Of a DNA stretch of 41,794 nucleotides, positions 14,893-24,077 are shown one piece after another (position 1 is the first letter of the stretch; each line of letters starts with the position of its first letter). The position numbers were made by a program, and so were the translations under genes. Under the pieces are notes generated by a model that was not told where the DNA came from, made no database searches, and worked only from the letters and a program-made list of their open reading frames with translations. The stretch is from an uncultured Bacilli bacterium (lineage in GTDB: Bacteria; Bacillota_I; Bacilli_A; RF39; UBA660). The stretch covers positions 1 through 41,794 of the forward strand of contig CANRCR010000010.1 of the NCBI GenBank assembly GCA_947629165.1, read 5' to 3'.

Positions 14893-17064
14893 ATGATTGC
14901 ACAAGTACTCGTTGAACTTATGAACAAAAATGTGGATAAAACTTTTGATTATTTGGTTCCTTCTACGATGCAAGATAAGATTACTGTCGGAATACGTGTT
15001 AAAGTTCCTTTTGGGAATCGCACTTTAGAAGGTTTTGTCTTATCCCTTTCTAACGATAGTAACTATCAAAAACTAAAATCAATTATCGAAATCGTCGATG
15101 ATACGATTGTTTTAAATGAAGAATTACTCGATTTAGGAAAACAGTTAAAAGAACGTACTTTAGCTACTTTAATCAGTTGTTATCAAGTGATGTTACCGAA
15201 AGCTTTAAAAGCAAAAGAAGGAGTCGTTGTACCGATTCGTTACGAAAAAATGATTTCTTTGAAAGCATCTGTTCCAAAAGATATCGCCTTTTCTAGTAAG
15301 CAACAGCAAATTATTACCCTTTTAGAAAAGGGTGCTTGTTCTAAAAAAACATTACAAGCCATTTCTTCGAGTAGTGTCGAGACCTTATTAAAAAAAGGAA
15401 TAATTACCGAAGAAAAAGTAGAACGTTACCGGTTGATGGAAGATGCCGTTAAAGCACCGCGTTATCCTTTGACAGAGGAACAACAAAAGGTGGTCAATCA
15501 AGTGTTAGCAAAGCGAAATCAGTTTGTTCCTTTCTTATTACATGGGGTGACTGGAAGTGGCAAAACGGAAGTCTACATGGAAATTATCGAAACGTTTTTA
15601 AAAGAAGGGAAAACGAGTATTGTTTTAGTTCCCGAAATTTCGTTAACTCCTCAGATTGTAAAAAGATTTCGCGCTCGTTTTGGATCGGTTGTAGCAATTT
15701 TACATAGCCGTTTGAGCGAAGGCGAAAAATATGACGAATGGCGAAAAATTGCGCGGGGCGAAGTCTCGATTGTGATCGGTGCTCGAAGTGCTATTTTTGC
15801 TCCTTTAAAAAATATTGGAATCATCATTATCGATGAAGAGCATACGGCTTCTTATCATCAAGAAAATAATCCCCGTTACAGTGCCATCGATGTCGCTTTA
15901 ATACGAGGAGAAAAGCATCAATGTCCTGTTCTTCTAGGAAGTGCCACACCTACTTTAGAGAGTTTTGCACGGGCCGAACGGGGAGTTTATCAACTTTTGA
16001 GTCTTCCACATCGAGTTGAAAATCGGCCTTTACCAAAAGTCGTGGTGGTCGATTTAAATCAGACACGAAAAAAAGATTCTTTCTATTTTTCATCTATCTT
16101 ATTATCGAAAATACAAGAGCGTATCGAAAAACAAGAACAAGTGATGTTACTGTTAAACCGACGTGGGTATGCCTCGTATTTATCTTGTCCTCATTGTGGT
16201 TATGTAGTCAAGTGCCCAAACTGTGATATCTCTTTGACGTATCATAAAAATAGTAATACTTTACGTTGCCATTATTGTGGCTATGGAACAAAACTTCCGA
16301 CTACTTGTCCACAGTGTAAGGAATCAGCGATGCGTTCGATTGGTATGGGGACTGAAAAACTCGAAGAGGAACTACAAAAGTTGTTTCCTTCCGTAGGAAT
16401 TGTTCGTATGGATTACGATACGACGAGTCGTAAAGGAGCGCATGAGAAAATAATTGAAGACTTTGCCCAAGGAAAATATCAAATATTATTAGGGACTCAG
16501 ATGATTGCAAAGGGACTCGATTTTCCTAAGGTGACTTTAGTTGGCGTTATCAATGCCGATACCGGACTTAATATTCCTGATTTCCGTAGCAGTGAAAACA
16601 CTTTTCAATTACTCGATCAAGTTGCCGGTCGAAGTGGCCGTGGAACGGTGGCGGGAGAAGTTGTCATTCAGACGTTTAATCCCGATCATTATGCCATTCA
16701 ATATGCTAAAAATCATGACTATCTCGGTTTTTATCAGGAAGAGATGAAAATTCGTAAACAATTAAAATACAGTCCTTACTATTACATGACGCTTGTGAAA
16801 GTAGCAAGTAAAGAGGAAGTAGTTGCTCGAATGGAAATTCAAAAGATCTATCGTTCGCTTGAACGTAATTTAAAATCAAGTATCTTGTTAGGCCCTACTA
16901 GTGCGGGACTATATAAAGTGAATAATATTTACTACTATCAAATTATTATTAAGTATAAAAAAGAAGATGCCTTGTATCCGACATTAACGAAAATTGTCGA
17001 TTATTATAAAAGTAATTCCAAAATTAAAATTATGATTGACTTTCATGCGCGCAGTTTTTTATAG
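14893..17064 (+). CDS. priA: Primosomal replication-restart helicase PriA
   Basis: 3'-to-5' superfamily 2 helicase that reloads the replisome at stalled forks. Domain order: N-terminal 3'-BD (VELMNKNVDKTFDYLVP), winged helix, Walker A GVTGSGKTEVYME (218-230), DEEH box at 314-317, and the zinc-binding insertion with eight Cys (432, 435, 441, 444, 459, 462, 472, 475), then motifs GTQMIAKGLDFPKV and QVAGRSGRG. Length 723 residues, somewhat shorter than the 805 of Bacillus. GAAAGGAGG lies 8 bases before the start. In Bacillus def lies between priA and fmt; here fmt follows with its own promoter. Confidence 0.97.
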   Translation: MIAQVLVELMNKNVDKTFDYLVPSTMQDKITVGIRVKVPFGNRTLEGFVLSLSNDSNYQKLKSIIEIVDDTIVLNEELLDLGKQLKERTLATLISCYQVMLPKALKAKEGVVVPIRYEKMISLKASVPKDIAFSSKQQQIITLLEKGACSKKTLQAISSSSVETLLKKGIITEEKVERYRLMEDAVKAPRYPLTEEQQKVVNQVLAKRNQFVPFLLHGVTGSGKTEVYMEIIETFLKEGKTSIVLVPEISLTPQIVKRFRARFGSVVAILHSRLSEGEKYDEWRKIARGEVSIVIGARSAIFAPLKNIGIIIIDEEHTASYHQENNPRYSAIDVALIRGEKHQCPVLLGSATPTLESFARAERGVYQLLSLPHRVENRPLPKVVVVDLNQTRKKDSFYFSSILLSKIQERIEKQEQVMLLLNRRGYASYLSCPHCGYVVKCPNCDISLTYHKNSNTLRCHYCGYGTKLPTTCPQCKESAMRSIGMGTEKLEEELQKLFPSVGIVRMDYDTTSRKGAHEKIIEDFAQGKYQILLGTQMIAKGLDFPKVTLVGVINADTGLNIPDFRSSENTFQLLDQVAGRSGRGTVAGEVVIQTFNPDHYAIQYAKNHDYLGFYQEEMKIRKQLKYSPYYYMTLVKVASKEEVVARMEIQKIYRSLERNLKSSILLGPTSAGLYKVNNIYYYQIIIKYKKEDALYPTLTKIVDYYKSNSKIKIMIDFHARSFL

Positions 17065-17072
17065 GGTTTTAC

Positions 17073-17101
17073 TTGAATATAAGTTTAAATCTTTATATAA
17101 T
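17073..17101 (+). promoter_or_regulatory. Promoter of fmt
   Basis: TTGAAT (17073-17078), a 17-base spacer, TATAAT (17096-17101), 18 bases before the chosen fmt ATG. Confidence 0.65.
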
Positions 17102-17119
17102 GATAGTGAGTGTGATAAC

Positions 17120-18061
17120 ATGGAAAAAATACGTATTGTTTTTATGGGAACTCCTGATTTTAGTGTTCCTGTTTTAGAAGGATTAATAGAAAATTACGAG
17201 GTAGTAGGGGTCGTAACTCAACCGGATAAAGAAGTGGGAAGAAAAAAAGAACTTACATTTTCCCCGGTAAAAAAAGTGGCTTTGGAGCATCATATTCCTG
17301 TTTTACAACCGCTTAAGATACGTCTTGACTACGATGCAATTTTGGCTTTAGAGCCATCGCTTATCGTCACTTGTGCTTATGGACAAATTATTCCCAAAGC
17401 CTTACTCGATTATCCGAAGTATCATTGTGTTAATGTCCACGCTTCTTTACTTCCTAAATTAAGAGGAGGAGCACCGATTCATCATGCAATTATCGATGGG
17501 TATAAGGAGACCGGAGTTACCATCATGTATATGGCAGAACAAATGGATGCTGGAAATATTATTGTCCAAGAAAAAACTTCGATTACGGAAGAGGATACGG
17601 TAGGAACCTTACATGATCGTTTAAGTATTATGGGAAGAAATCTTTTATTAGCAACCCTTCCTTCTATTGTTAATGAAACGGCACTATCGATTCCACAAGA
17701 CGAAAGTGAAGTTACGTTTGGTTATAATATTAAAAGAGAAGAAGAATGGGTTACTTTCGATCAATCGAATAGAGTGGTCTTTAATCACATCCGTGGACTC
17801 AATCCTCATCCAGGCGCATACGCTTTACTTGACGGAGCAGTGGTTAAGCTTTACGATGTGTCTCAAACTTCTCATCCGGCTAGTGGCACTCCAGGACAAA
17901 TCGTTGCGGTAGCACCCGAGGGAATCGAAGTGGCGACACAAGATGGAACACTATTGATTCATACGGTTCAGTTTGCGGGAAAAAAGAAAATGACGGTAAA
18001 AGATTATTTAAACGGAAGTAATAAAGAAGCGTTACTTCATAAAATATTTAATCAAGAATAA
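17120..18061 (+). CDS. fmt: Methionyl-tRNA formyltransferase
   Basis: Formylates initiator Met-tRNA using 10-formyl-THF. KIRIVFMGTPDFSVPVLEGL opens the formyltransferase fold. The folate/catalytic loop is NVHASLLPKLRGGAPIHHA with its Asn and His, and YMAEQMDAGNI carries the catalytic Asp. The C-terminal OB-like domain ends at residue 313 (usual about 315). ATG 17120 is preceded only by a weak GTGA-type RBS, but the family N-terminus begins here; an in-frame upstream start near 17036 would overlap priA and the promoter and is rejected. Confidence 0.96.
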   Translation: MEKIRIVFMGTPDFSVPVLEGLIENYEVVGVVTQPDKEVGRKKELTFSPVKKVALEHHIPVLQPLKIRLDYDAILALEPSLIVTCAYGQIIPKALLDYPKYHCVNVHASLLPKLRGGAPIHHAIIDGYKETGVTIMYMAEQMDAGNIIVQEKTSITEEDTVGTLHDRLSIMGRNLLLATLPSIVNETALSIPQDESEVTFGYNIKREEEWVTFDQSNRVVFNHIRGLNPHPGAYALLDGAVVKLYDVSQTSHPASGTPGQIVAVAPEGIEVATQDGTLLIHTVQFAGKKKMTVKDYLNGSNKEALLHKIFNQE

Positions 18062-18075
18062 AAGGGGATGTACTT

Positions 18076-18831
18076 ATGCGTAAAAAAGAAAAATCTAATG
18101 CGAAAGAAAAATTACAAGATCCGAAGATAAAAGCTTATATCTTTTTTGGGTTTTATTTTGTTTTCTTCCTTTTTTTAATTATTCTTATCCGGAGTAATAA
18201 CGCGTCTAGGAAACAAAACGACGTACCAAATTCAAGTCCGGATGTTACTGAAAATGAGCCGTCTTCGACGGAAGAGCCAACTGGTTCCGATACTCCTATT
18301 TCTTCAAGTGAAAAAAATTATCAGTATATTTATACGGTGGAAACGGAAAATGGTACGGTTACATACATGGGAAAAGCTTATCAAAATAAAGAGATGTTTA
18401 CTTATGTCCATGGCATGACGGATCATTATTATCGTTTAAATGATCATTTCTTTATCAATACTGGAAACGGTTATGTACCAAGTGATAATCCGTATCTTTA
18501 TTTCAATTATCTCGATATCGATTCAGTAGCATCGTTAATTCGTTACAAAGTCGAGACGAGTAAAGAAGGGGATACGGCGACTTATCTTATTCCTGTTTCG
18601 GATTTGTTAGATATTTATTACCCGGATCATCTTTACAACGGTTTTGTCGTTGATGAAATCGAAGATGATACTTTTCAAGTGACTAAAGAAGGAGATCATA
18701 TTACGAAAGCGGTCTTGTCGTTAGATCACTTTATGTCTTATTTAAACATGGTTCAAATGGATACTACGACCCATCTTACGATCACTTTAGAATTCTATGA
18801 TTTTGGAACTATTACGGATTTTGAAATATAA
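18076..18831 (+). CDS. Single-pass membrane protein with extracytoplasmic domain, unknown function
   Basis: 251 residues: a Lys-rich cytoplasmic start (to about residue 17), one hydrophobic segment (AYIFFGFYFVFFLFLIILI, about 19-37), a Ser/Pro/Thr/Glu-rich linker (about 46-78) and an exported beta-rich domain rich in Tyr and Asp. The positive-inside rule puts the C-terminus outside. There is no Cys after the helix, so it is not a lipoprotein. I do not recognise the domain; a LolA/LppX-like curved sheet is conceivable. It occupies the place where Bacillus has rsmB between fmt and rlmN, 14 bases after fmt, with AAGGGGATG as RBS. Confidence 0.8.
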   Translation: MRKKEKSNAKEKLQDPKIKAYIFFGFYFVFFLFLIILIRSNNASRKQNDVPNSSPDVTENEPSSTEEPTGSDTPISSSEKNYQYIYTVETENGTVTYMGKAYQNKEMFTYVHGMTDHYYRLNDHFFINTGNGYVPSDNPYLYFNYLDIDSVASLIRYKVETSKEGDTATYLIPVSDLLDIYYPDHLYNGFVVDEIEDDTFQVTKEGDHITKAVLSLDHFMSYLNMVQMDTTTHLTITLEFYDFGTITDFEI

Positions 18832-18856
18832 AATATGGTTATTTCCATATTTTTTC
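18831..18856 (+). terminator. Intrinsic terminator before rlmN
   Basis: AAATATGG (18831-18838) and CCATATTT (18845-18852) pair perfectly, followed by Ts. It overlaps the stop codon of the preceding gene. Confidence 0.75.
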
Positions 18857-18866
18857 TTTACACTTT

Positions 18867-18910
18867 TTGACAAATTATACATTTCCTACCTATAGCAACT
18901 ATGGTATAAT
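18867..18910 (+). promoter_or_regulatory. Promoter region of rlmN-prpC-prkC-rsgA-rpe
   Basis: TTGACA (18867-18872) with TATAGC (18891-18896, 18-base spacer), and, closer to the gene, a perfect extended -10 TGGTATAAT (18902-18910). Either or both may be used. Confidence 0.7.
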
Positions 18911-18929
18911 GAGATTAGGAGTGAATTCT

Positions 18930-19955
18930 ATGAAAAGTGTTTATGGAATGACCTTTAACGCGTTAGAAAACTATTTTGTGGAGCATGGTGATAAAAAATT
19001 CCGGGCAACACAATTATACGAATGGCTTTATCAAAAGAAAGTAACTTCTTTTTCAGAAATGACGAATTTAAAAAAAGAAGTAATTGCTTTATTAGAACAA
19101 GATTTTTCGATGGAGCCTTTACAACTTTTAAAAATTGAACGTGATAAAGATGTGAATAAATATCTCTTTGAACTGGAAGATAAGGAACATATCGAAGCGG
19201 TGTTAATGCTTCATGATTATGGCAACAGTATTTGTATCTCTACGCAAGTTGGATGTAATATGGGATGTCATTTTTGTGAAAGTGGAAGGTTAAAAAAAGT
19301 GCGTAATTTGGATGCTAGTGAAATGGTTCGACAAATCCTTTCGGTAGAACAAGATTTGGGAAAAAGAATCAGTCATGTCGTTTTGATGGGAATTGGGGAA
19401 CCTTTCGATAATTATGATCAAGTAGTTTCGTTGATTGAAATTATTAATCACGATAAAGGTTTGGCGATCGGAAGTCGTCATATTACAGTTTCTACTTGTG
19501 GTATTATTCCTAAAATCGAAGCGTTTATGAAATTACCTTATCAAGTTAATTTGGCTATCAGTTTACATGCTCCAAACGATCAACTTCGCAGTCAATTAAT
19601 GCCTATTAATAAAGTTTATCCTTTAGCACAATTATTTCCGGTTTTAAAAGAATATATTGCCCAAACTAATCGACGCCTTACTTTTGAATATATTTTGTTA
19701 GATGGCGTGAACGATACACCGGATTGTGCCAAGGAACTCGCTCAATTACTTCGGGGTATCAATGGCTATGTCAATTTAATTCCATACAATGAAACGAATC
19801 ATTTGGAATGGAAACGTAGTAAAAGTGAAACAATTACGCAATTTTATGATATACTAAAGAAAGAGAAGATAAGTGTGACCATCCGTCGTGAATTCGGATC
19901 GAAAATTAGTGCGGCTTGTGGTCAACTTCGTAGTAAAAAGGAGGATGAAGCATGA
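18930..19955 (+). CDS. rlmN: 23S rRNA A2503 / tRNA A37 C2-methyltransferase RlmN
   Basis: Radical-SAM enzyme methylating C2 of A2503 in 23S rRNA and of A37 in some tRNAs. The cluster motif is C109-x3-C113-x2-C116 (QVGCNMGCHFC). The two methyl-transfer cysteines are conserved at 102 (SICISTQVG) and 330 (SAACGQLRS). GIGEPFDN and the AISLHAPN/LRSQLMPINK segment are diagnostic. 341 residues against 363 in B. subtilis. ATG 18930 has AGGAGTG 7 bases upstream; the open frame continues upstream through the promoter and is not used. It overlaps prpC by 4 bases. Confidence 0.97.
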   Translation: MKSVYGMTFNALENYFVEHGDKKFRATQLYEWLYQKKVTSFSEMTNLKKEVIALLEQDFSMEPLQLLKIERDKDVNKYLFELEDKEHIEAVLMLHDYGNSICISTQVGCNMGCHFCESGRLKKVRNLDASEMVRQILSVEQDLGKRISHVVLMGIGEPFDNYDQVVSLIEIINHDKGLAIGSRHITVSTCGIIPKIEAFMKLPYQVNLAISLHAPNDQLRSQLMPINKVYPLAQLFPVLKEYIAQTNRRLTFEYILLDGVNDTPDCAKELAQLLRGINGYVNLIPYNETNHLEWKRSKSETITQFYDILKKEKISVTIRREFGSKISAACGQLRSKKEDEA

Positions 19956-20695
19956 AATCATTTTATTTGACCGATGCGGGGAAGGTCCGCAGTCATAATG
20001 AGGATAGTGTGATCATCACAAGAAATATGGACAACGATTATCTAATGGCCGTGGCCGATGGAATGGGAGGTCATTCCGCCGGTGAGGTGGCTTCTTCGAT
20101 TGCAATTCAGTATTTAGGAAAACATTTCCAAGATACGTTTTTACACATGGATAAGATGGAAGCGGTCAATTGGTTAAGAGATGCGGTAACTGAAATCAAT
20201 AGTCTTATTTTTGAATATGTTAAAGATCATCCGGAAAGTAAAGGAATGGGAACAACTTTAGTCATTGCTTTGCTTTCAAAAGAATATATTTTATTTGGAA
20301 ACATTGGAGATTCGAGTGGATTTGTCATGAAAGATGGCAAATTACATAAAGTAACTTATGATCATACGTTAGTTAATCTTTTGGTGACCGCGGGAGAACT
20401 TACCGAAGAACAGGCCAAAGATCATCCAAAGAAAAATGTTTTAATGAAGGCTTTGGGCGCTAACGATCCGATCGATATCGATGTCTTTGATTGTGATATG
20501 GGAATCTCAAGTATCTTACTTTGCAGTGATGGACTTACGAATATGTTAGAAGAAGAACAAATTCAAAAAGTTTTGTTAAGTGATTCGGAAATCGAAGACA
20601 AAGTCATTAAGTTGATTCGAAAAGCAAATAATCGAGGAGGAACCGATAATATCTCTGTCGCTTATTTGACACGCGATAAAGAAGGTGAAGCGTAA
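19952..20695 (+). CDS. prpC: PPM-family Ser/Thr protein phosphatase PrpC
   Basis: Metal-dependent phosphatase that reverses phosphorylation by the partner kinase PrkC. 247 residues with the PP2C motifs HNEDS (Asp18), VADGMGGHSAGEVAS (Asp36), GMGTTLVIALL, FGNIGDSSGFVM, CSDGLTNML and GGTDNISVAYL, which together hold the two-metal centre. ATGA overlap with rlmN and a two-base gap to prkC show a tight operon, the standard Firmicutes order. Confidence 0.97.
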   Translation: MKSFYLTDAGKVRSHNEDSVIITRNMDNDYLMAVADGMGGHSAGEVASSIAIQYLGKHFQDTFLHMDKMEAVNWLRDAVTEINSLIFEYVKDHPESKGMGTTLVIALLSKEYILFGNIGDSSGFVMKDGKLHKVTYDHTLVNLLVTAGELTEEQAKDHPKKNVLMKALGANDPIDIDVFDCDMGISSILLCSDGLTNMLEEEQIQKVLLSDSEIEDKVIKLIRKANNRGGTDNISVAYLTRDKEGEA

Positions 20696-20697
20696 TA

Positions 20698-22497
20698 ATG
20701 GTAATAAAGGGGCAAAAAATTAATGATCGTTATATGATCATTCGTAGCATTGGCGAAGGTGGTATGGCAAATGTGTATTTGGCACATGATACGATTTTGG
20801 ACCGCGATGTTGCAATTAAGATTTTAAGAGGAGACCTTGCGAACGATGAAAAATTTGTTCGTCGTTTTCAACGTGAAGCTTTGTCGGCATCCTCTTTGTC
20901 GCATCCTAATATTGTCGAAATGTACGATGTCGGGGAAGATAATGGAACCTACTATATCGTTATGGAATACGTCGAAGGAAAGACGATTAAGCAATTGATT
21001 AAACGTCGTGGTGGATTGACTTTATCGGAATCGATCGATATTATGTTACAACTTACCGATGGAATTTCACAGGCCCATGAGGCGGGTATTATCCATCGTG
21101 ATTTGAAACCACAAAATATTTTAATTCGTGACGATGGTTGTATTAAAATTACGGATTTTGGAATTGCCATGGCTTTAAATAGCACGCAACTTACCCAAAC
21201 TAATTCCGTGATGGGAAGTGTACATTATTTACCTCCTGAACAAGCGAGTGGAAAAGGTTCTAGTTTTCGAAGCGATATCTATTCCATGGGAATTCTTTTC
21301 TATGAATTGTTGACAGGACGTCTTCCATTTAAAGGTGAAAATGCTGTGGAAATAGCACTTAAACATATGCGTGATCCACTTCCAAGTGTTCGTAAGACGA
21401 ATCCTGCTATTCCCCAAAGTGTCGAAAATATTATTATTAAAGCAACGGCTAAAAATCCTAAAAACCGGTATGCCGATGCCAAAGAAATGCGTGACGATTT
21501 GCTTACTTGCATGAATGATGAACGACTCAATGAACCAAAGTACGAGTATCCATTCCCAGAACATGATCCGGAAGATAAAGCACCAGTTAAAAAAGAAAGC
21601 AAGAAGGAAGAAGAAAAAACACCGGTCGAAATTATCGATGAAGAACCTACTACCATTGAAGAAGATGAAGTAGTAGAAAAAACCAATGTATGGATATGGA
21701 TTTTAACGTCTATTTTGGGAGTTATTCTCTTATTTATGGTCATCTTTTTCTTAGTCGTTCCAGCACTTACGGCGGTTCCTAACGTAACGGTTCCGTCAAA
21801 TCTTACCGAACTATCAGTCGATGAAGCTAAATCGAAATTAACTTCGCTCGATTTTGGAGTTGAAGTTATCGAAGAAAAAAATGCACTTGAAGCAGGTAAG
21901 ATTATTCGCGTGGAACCAAATTCAGGAAGTAGTATTAAAAAAGGTAGTAAAGTAACAATTTATGTTTCGTCTGGGCAAAAGACGGTAGTTTTAAAAGATT
22001 ATCGAGGCGAGGATTGTTTTGAGGTACAAAAACAATTGATCGAAGAGTATGGCCTCGATGTGACGGTTGCTACTAGAGCTCCTGGGGAAGAGGATAACTA
22101 TGAAAATAAACTTGCGGTTATCGCTCAAGAACCTGCCGCTGGAACCGAAGTAACGGAAGGCGACAAAGTGACGCTTTATCGCGCTGAAGAATATGATAAA
22201 TATCCAGATATGGTCGAAGAAGGATGGACACTCGATCAAGTAAATGCTTTCTGTGAACAGTATCATTTAAAACTTCAAATTACTTACGAAGAAAGAAGCG
22301 ATTATACTCCTGGAATGATTTGCAAACAATCACGTGAGGCGGGAACTACACTTACGAAAGGAACTGAAAATAATCCTATTCCTTTCGGTATAACGATTGC
22401 TAAAGAACCGAGCGATATCGGTAAACCATCGGAGGAAGAAGATCCTACAAAAGAATTACTTCCTGATGGTGATAAAGAAGAAACAAAAACGGAATAA
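20698..22497 (+). CDS. prkC: Membrane Ser/Thr kinase with PASTA domains PrkC
   Basis: Hanks-type kinase that senses peptidoglycan fragments and controls wall growth and, in Bacillus, spore germination. Cytoplasmic kinase domain about 10-275: glycine loop GEGGMANVY (19-27), Lys41, HRDLKPQN (133-140, Asp135), DFG at 153-155 and SVHYLPPEQASG in the activation loop. An acidic/Lys linker leads to one membrane helix (about 332-356), then three extracellular PASTA domains (about 359-426, 427-497, 498-575) and an acidic tail. 599 residues is close to the 648 of B. subtilis. Confidence 0.97.
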   Translation: MVIKGQKINDRYMIIRSIGEGGMANVYLAHDTILDRDVAIKILRGDLANDEKFVRRFQREALSASSLSHPNIVEMYDVGEDNGTYYIVMEYVEGKTIKQLIKRRGGLTLSESIDIMLQLTDGISQAHEAGIIHRDLKPQNILIRDDGCIKITDFGIAMALNSTQLTQTNSVMGSVHYLPPEQASGKGSSFRSDIYSMGILFYELLTGRLPFKGENAVEIALKHMRDPLPSVRKTNPAIPQSVENIIIKATAKNPKNRYADAKEMRDDLLTCMNDERLNEPKYEYPFPEHDPEDKAPVKKESKKEEEKTPVEIIDEEPTTIEEDEVVEKTNVWIWILTSILGVILLFMVIFFLVVPALTAVPNVTVPSNLTELSVDEAKSKLTSLDFGVEVIEEKNALEAGKIIRVEPNSGSSIKKGSKVTIYVSSGQKTVVLKDYRGEDCFEVQKQLIEEYGLDVTVATRAPGEEDNYENKLAVIAQEPAAGTEVTEGDKVTLYRAEEYDKYPDMVEEGWTLDQVNAFCEQYHLKLQITYEERSDYTPGMICKQSREAGTTLTKGTENNPIPFGITIAKEPSDIGKPSEEEDPTKELLPDGDKEETKTE

Positions 22498-22506
22498 GGA
22501 GAACAA

Positions 22507-23346
22507 ATGCAGGGACAGATTGTAAAAATAATTAGCGATTTACATTTTGTAAAAGCGAACGATACCGTTTACGAGTGTAAATGTCGTGGAAAATTTCGAA
22601 ATCAAAAAATCATTCCTTTAGTAGGGGATGAAGTTTTGTTTGACGAAAAAGAGAAATGGATTACGGAGATATTACCTCGTAAGAACGAGTTACTACGTCC
22701 CCCTGTAGCTAATATCGATCAAGGATTTATTATTACGAGTGTGAAGCATCCTCAATTTTCATGTAACTTATTAGATAAATTAATCGTATTAATGGAACGA
22801 TCAAAAGTCGTTCCTATCCTTTGTCTTACAAAAATGGATTTATTAAGTCCGGAAGAACAAAAGGAAATTAGAACTATTCTAAAATATTATCATCATTTAG
22901 GTTATACGGTTTTGGAAAATACTGAAATCGATGCTATCAAAGCTAAATTTAAAGGAAAGACGAGTGTTTTTACCGGTCAAACGGGAGCAGGGAAGTCGAC
23001 ACTTTTAAATCGGCTTGATCCTAATTTATCATTAAAGACCGGGGAAATTTCACTTGCCCTCGGTCGTGGTAGACATACGACACGGCACGTGGAACTTATT
23101 GCTTTATTTGGAGGAAAAGTACTCGATACTCCGGGCTTTTCTGCCTTGGATTTCAGTGGATATAGCAAAGAAGAAATACGGGACGCATTTATCGAATTTA
23201 AAAAATATCCTTGTAAGTATCAAGATTGTATGCATTTAAAAGAAGATCATTGTGCTGTAAAAGAGGCCTTACAAGAAGGTAAGATTTTACCGAGCCGTTA
23301 CGAAACCTATCAGAAGTTGATTCAAGAAGTGGAGGTATCCAAATGA
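22507..23346 (+). CDS. rsgA: Ribosome small-subunit GTPase RsgA (YjeQ)
   Basis: Circularly permuted GTPase that checks late 30S assembly. N-terminal OB fold, then the permuted G motifs: TKMD (108-111, G4) comes before TGQTGAGKST (156-165, G1) and LDTPGFSALD (G3). The C-terminal zinc knuckle has Cys236, Cys241, His243 and Cys249. 279 residues, slightly shorter than the usual 290-300. AAGGAGA precedes ATG 22507. It overlaps rpe by 4 bases. Confidence 0.97.
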   Translation: MQGQIVKIISDLHFVKANDTVYECKCRGKFRNQKIIPLVGDEVLFDEKEKWITEILPRKNELLRPPVANIDQGFIITSVKHPQFSCNLLDKLIVLMERSKVVPILCLTKMDLLSPEEQKEIRTILKYYHHLGYTVLENTEIDAIKAKFKGKTSVFTGQTGAGKSTLLNRLDPNLSLKTGEISLALGRGRHTTRHVELIALFGGKVLDTPGFSALDFSGYSKEEIRDAFIEFKKYPCKYQDCMHLKEDHCAVKEALQEGKILPSRYETYQKLIQEVEVSK

Positions 23347-24035
23347 AAAAAGAAGTAAAAAAAGTAAAAGAGAAAAAATCAATCAAAAAAGAACAAAAAG
23401 TAGTTCCTAAAAAGATTTCTGTTTCTTTTTTAAGTAGTCCTCATATTGCTCGTGATTTAGAAAAATTAAATTTGACGGATGTCGATTTTATTCATGTCGA
23501 CTTCATGGATGGAAAGTTTGTCCGACAAAAATCTTTACCTTTTAAAGAATTAAAAAATATTTATCGTTATACTTCGAAACGACTCGATGTACATCTCATG
23601 GTAAATAAACCGAAAAAATTTATTAAAAAGTTTGCTACTTTAAATACGGCTTATATCACTTTTCATGTCGAATCGTTAGAAAATATCGATGAGTTAATCG
23701 ACCTTGTACATGGCTATGGTATTAAGTGTGGACTAGCACTTAATCCGGATACAGAAATCGATTCACTCGATCCTTATCTCGACAAACTTGATTTAGTTCT
23801 TGTAATGAGTGTCTTTCCGGGAAAAGGGGGACAGGAGTTCATTTTAGATACGGCTTTAAAAGTAGTTCAGTTGAAAGACAAAATCGAAAAGTTAAAACTA
23901 GATACGATTATCGAAGTTGATGGAGGCATCAATTTAGAAACCAAAGATTATGTTTCGGATGCTTCGATATTAGTGAGTGGATCTTACGTTATTCAAAGTG
24001 ATCAATTTCAAGAAGCGATTACTTCGTTACGATAA
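23343..24035 (+). CDS. rpe: Ribulose-phosphate 3-epimerase with a Lys-rich N-terminal extension
   Basis: Interconverts ribulose-5-P and xylulose-5-P in the pentose phosphate pathway. TIM-barrel motifs: VSFLSS, DFIHVDFMDGKFV (metal-binding His and catalytic Asp), RLDVHLMV, FHVES and IIEVDGGIN (second Asp). The usual VNPGFGGQ loop is here VFPGKGGQ, an unusual change next to the active site. Some 22 residues, mostly Lys/Glu/Val (MKKEVKKVKEKKSIKKEQ), precede the barrel; there is no better internal start, so the extension appears real. It ends the rlmN-prpC-prkC-rsgA-rpe operon as in Bacillus. Confidence 0.92.
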   Translation: MKKEVKKVKEKKSIKKEQKVVPKKISVSFLSSPHIARDLEKLNLTDVDFIHVDFMDGKFVRQKSLPFKELKNIYRYTSKRLDVHLMVNKPKKFIKKFATLNTAYITFHVESLENIDELIDLVHGYGIKCGLALNPDTEIDSLDPYLDKLDLVLVMSVFPGKGGQEFILDTALKVVQLKDKIEKLKLDTIIEVDGGINLETKDYVSDASILVSGSYVIQSDQFQEAITSLR

Positions 24036-24044
24036 AGGGCACAA

Positions 24045-24077
24045 AAAAAGACAGGGCTTTAAGCTGCTGCCTTTTTT
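24045..24077. terminator. Bidirectional terminator between rpe and rpmB
   Basis: AAAAAGACAG and CTGCCTTTTT flank GGCTTTAAGCTG. On the minus strand the one odd pair is a G-U wobble, so the hairpin is a slightly better terminator for rpmB than for rpe; both strands end in T runs. It overlaps the last codons of rpmB. Confidence 0.75.

Noticed and set aside
21300-21743. Minus-strand open frame in prkC (147 codons)
   Set aside because: Antisense of a fully supported kinase gene; Ser-rich translation is a typical reverse reading of a Glu-rich linker.
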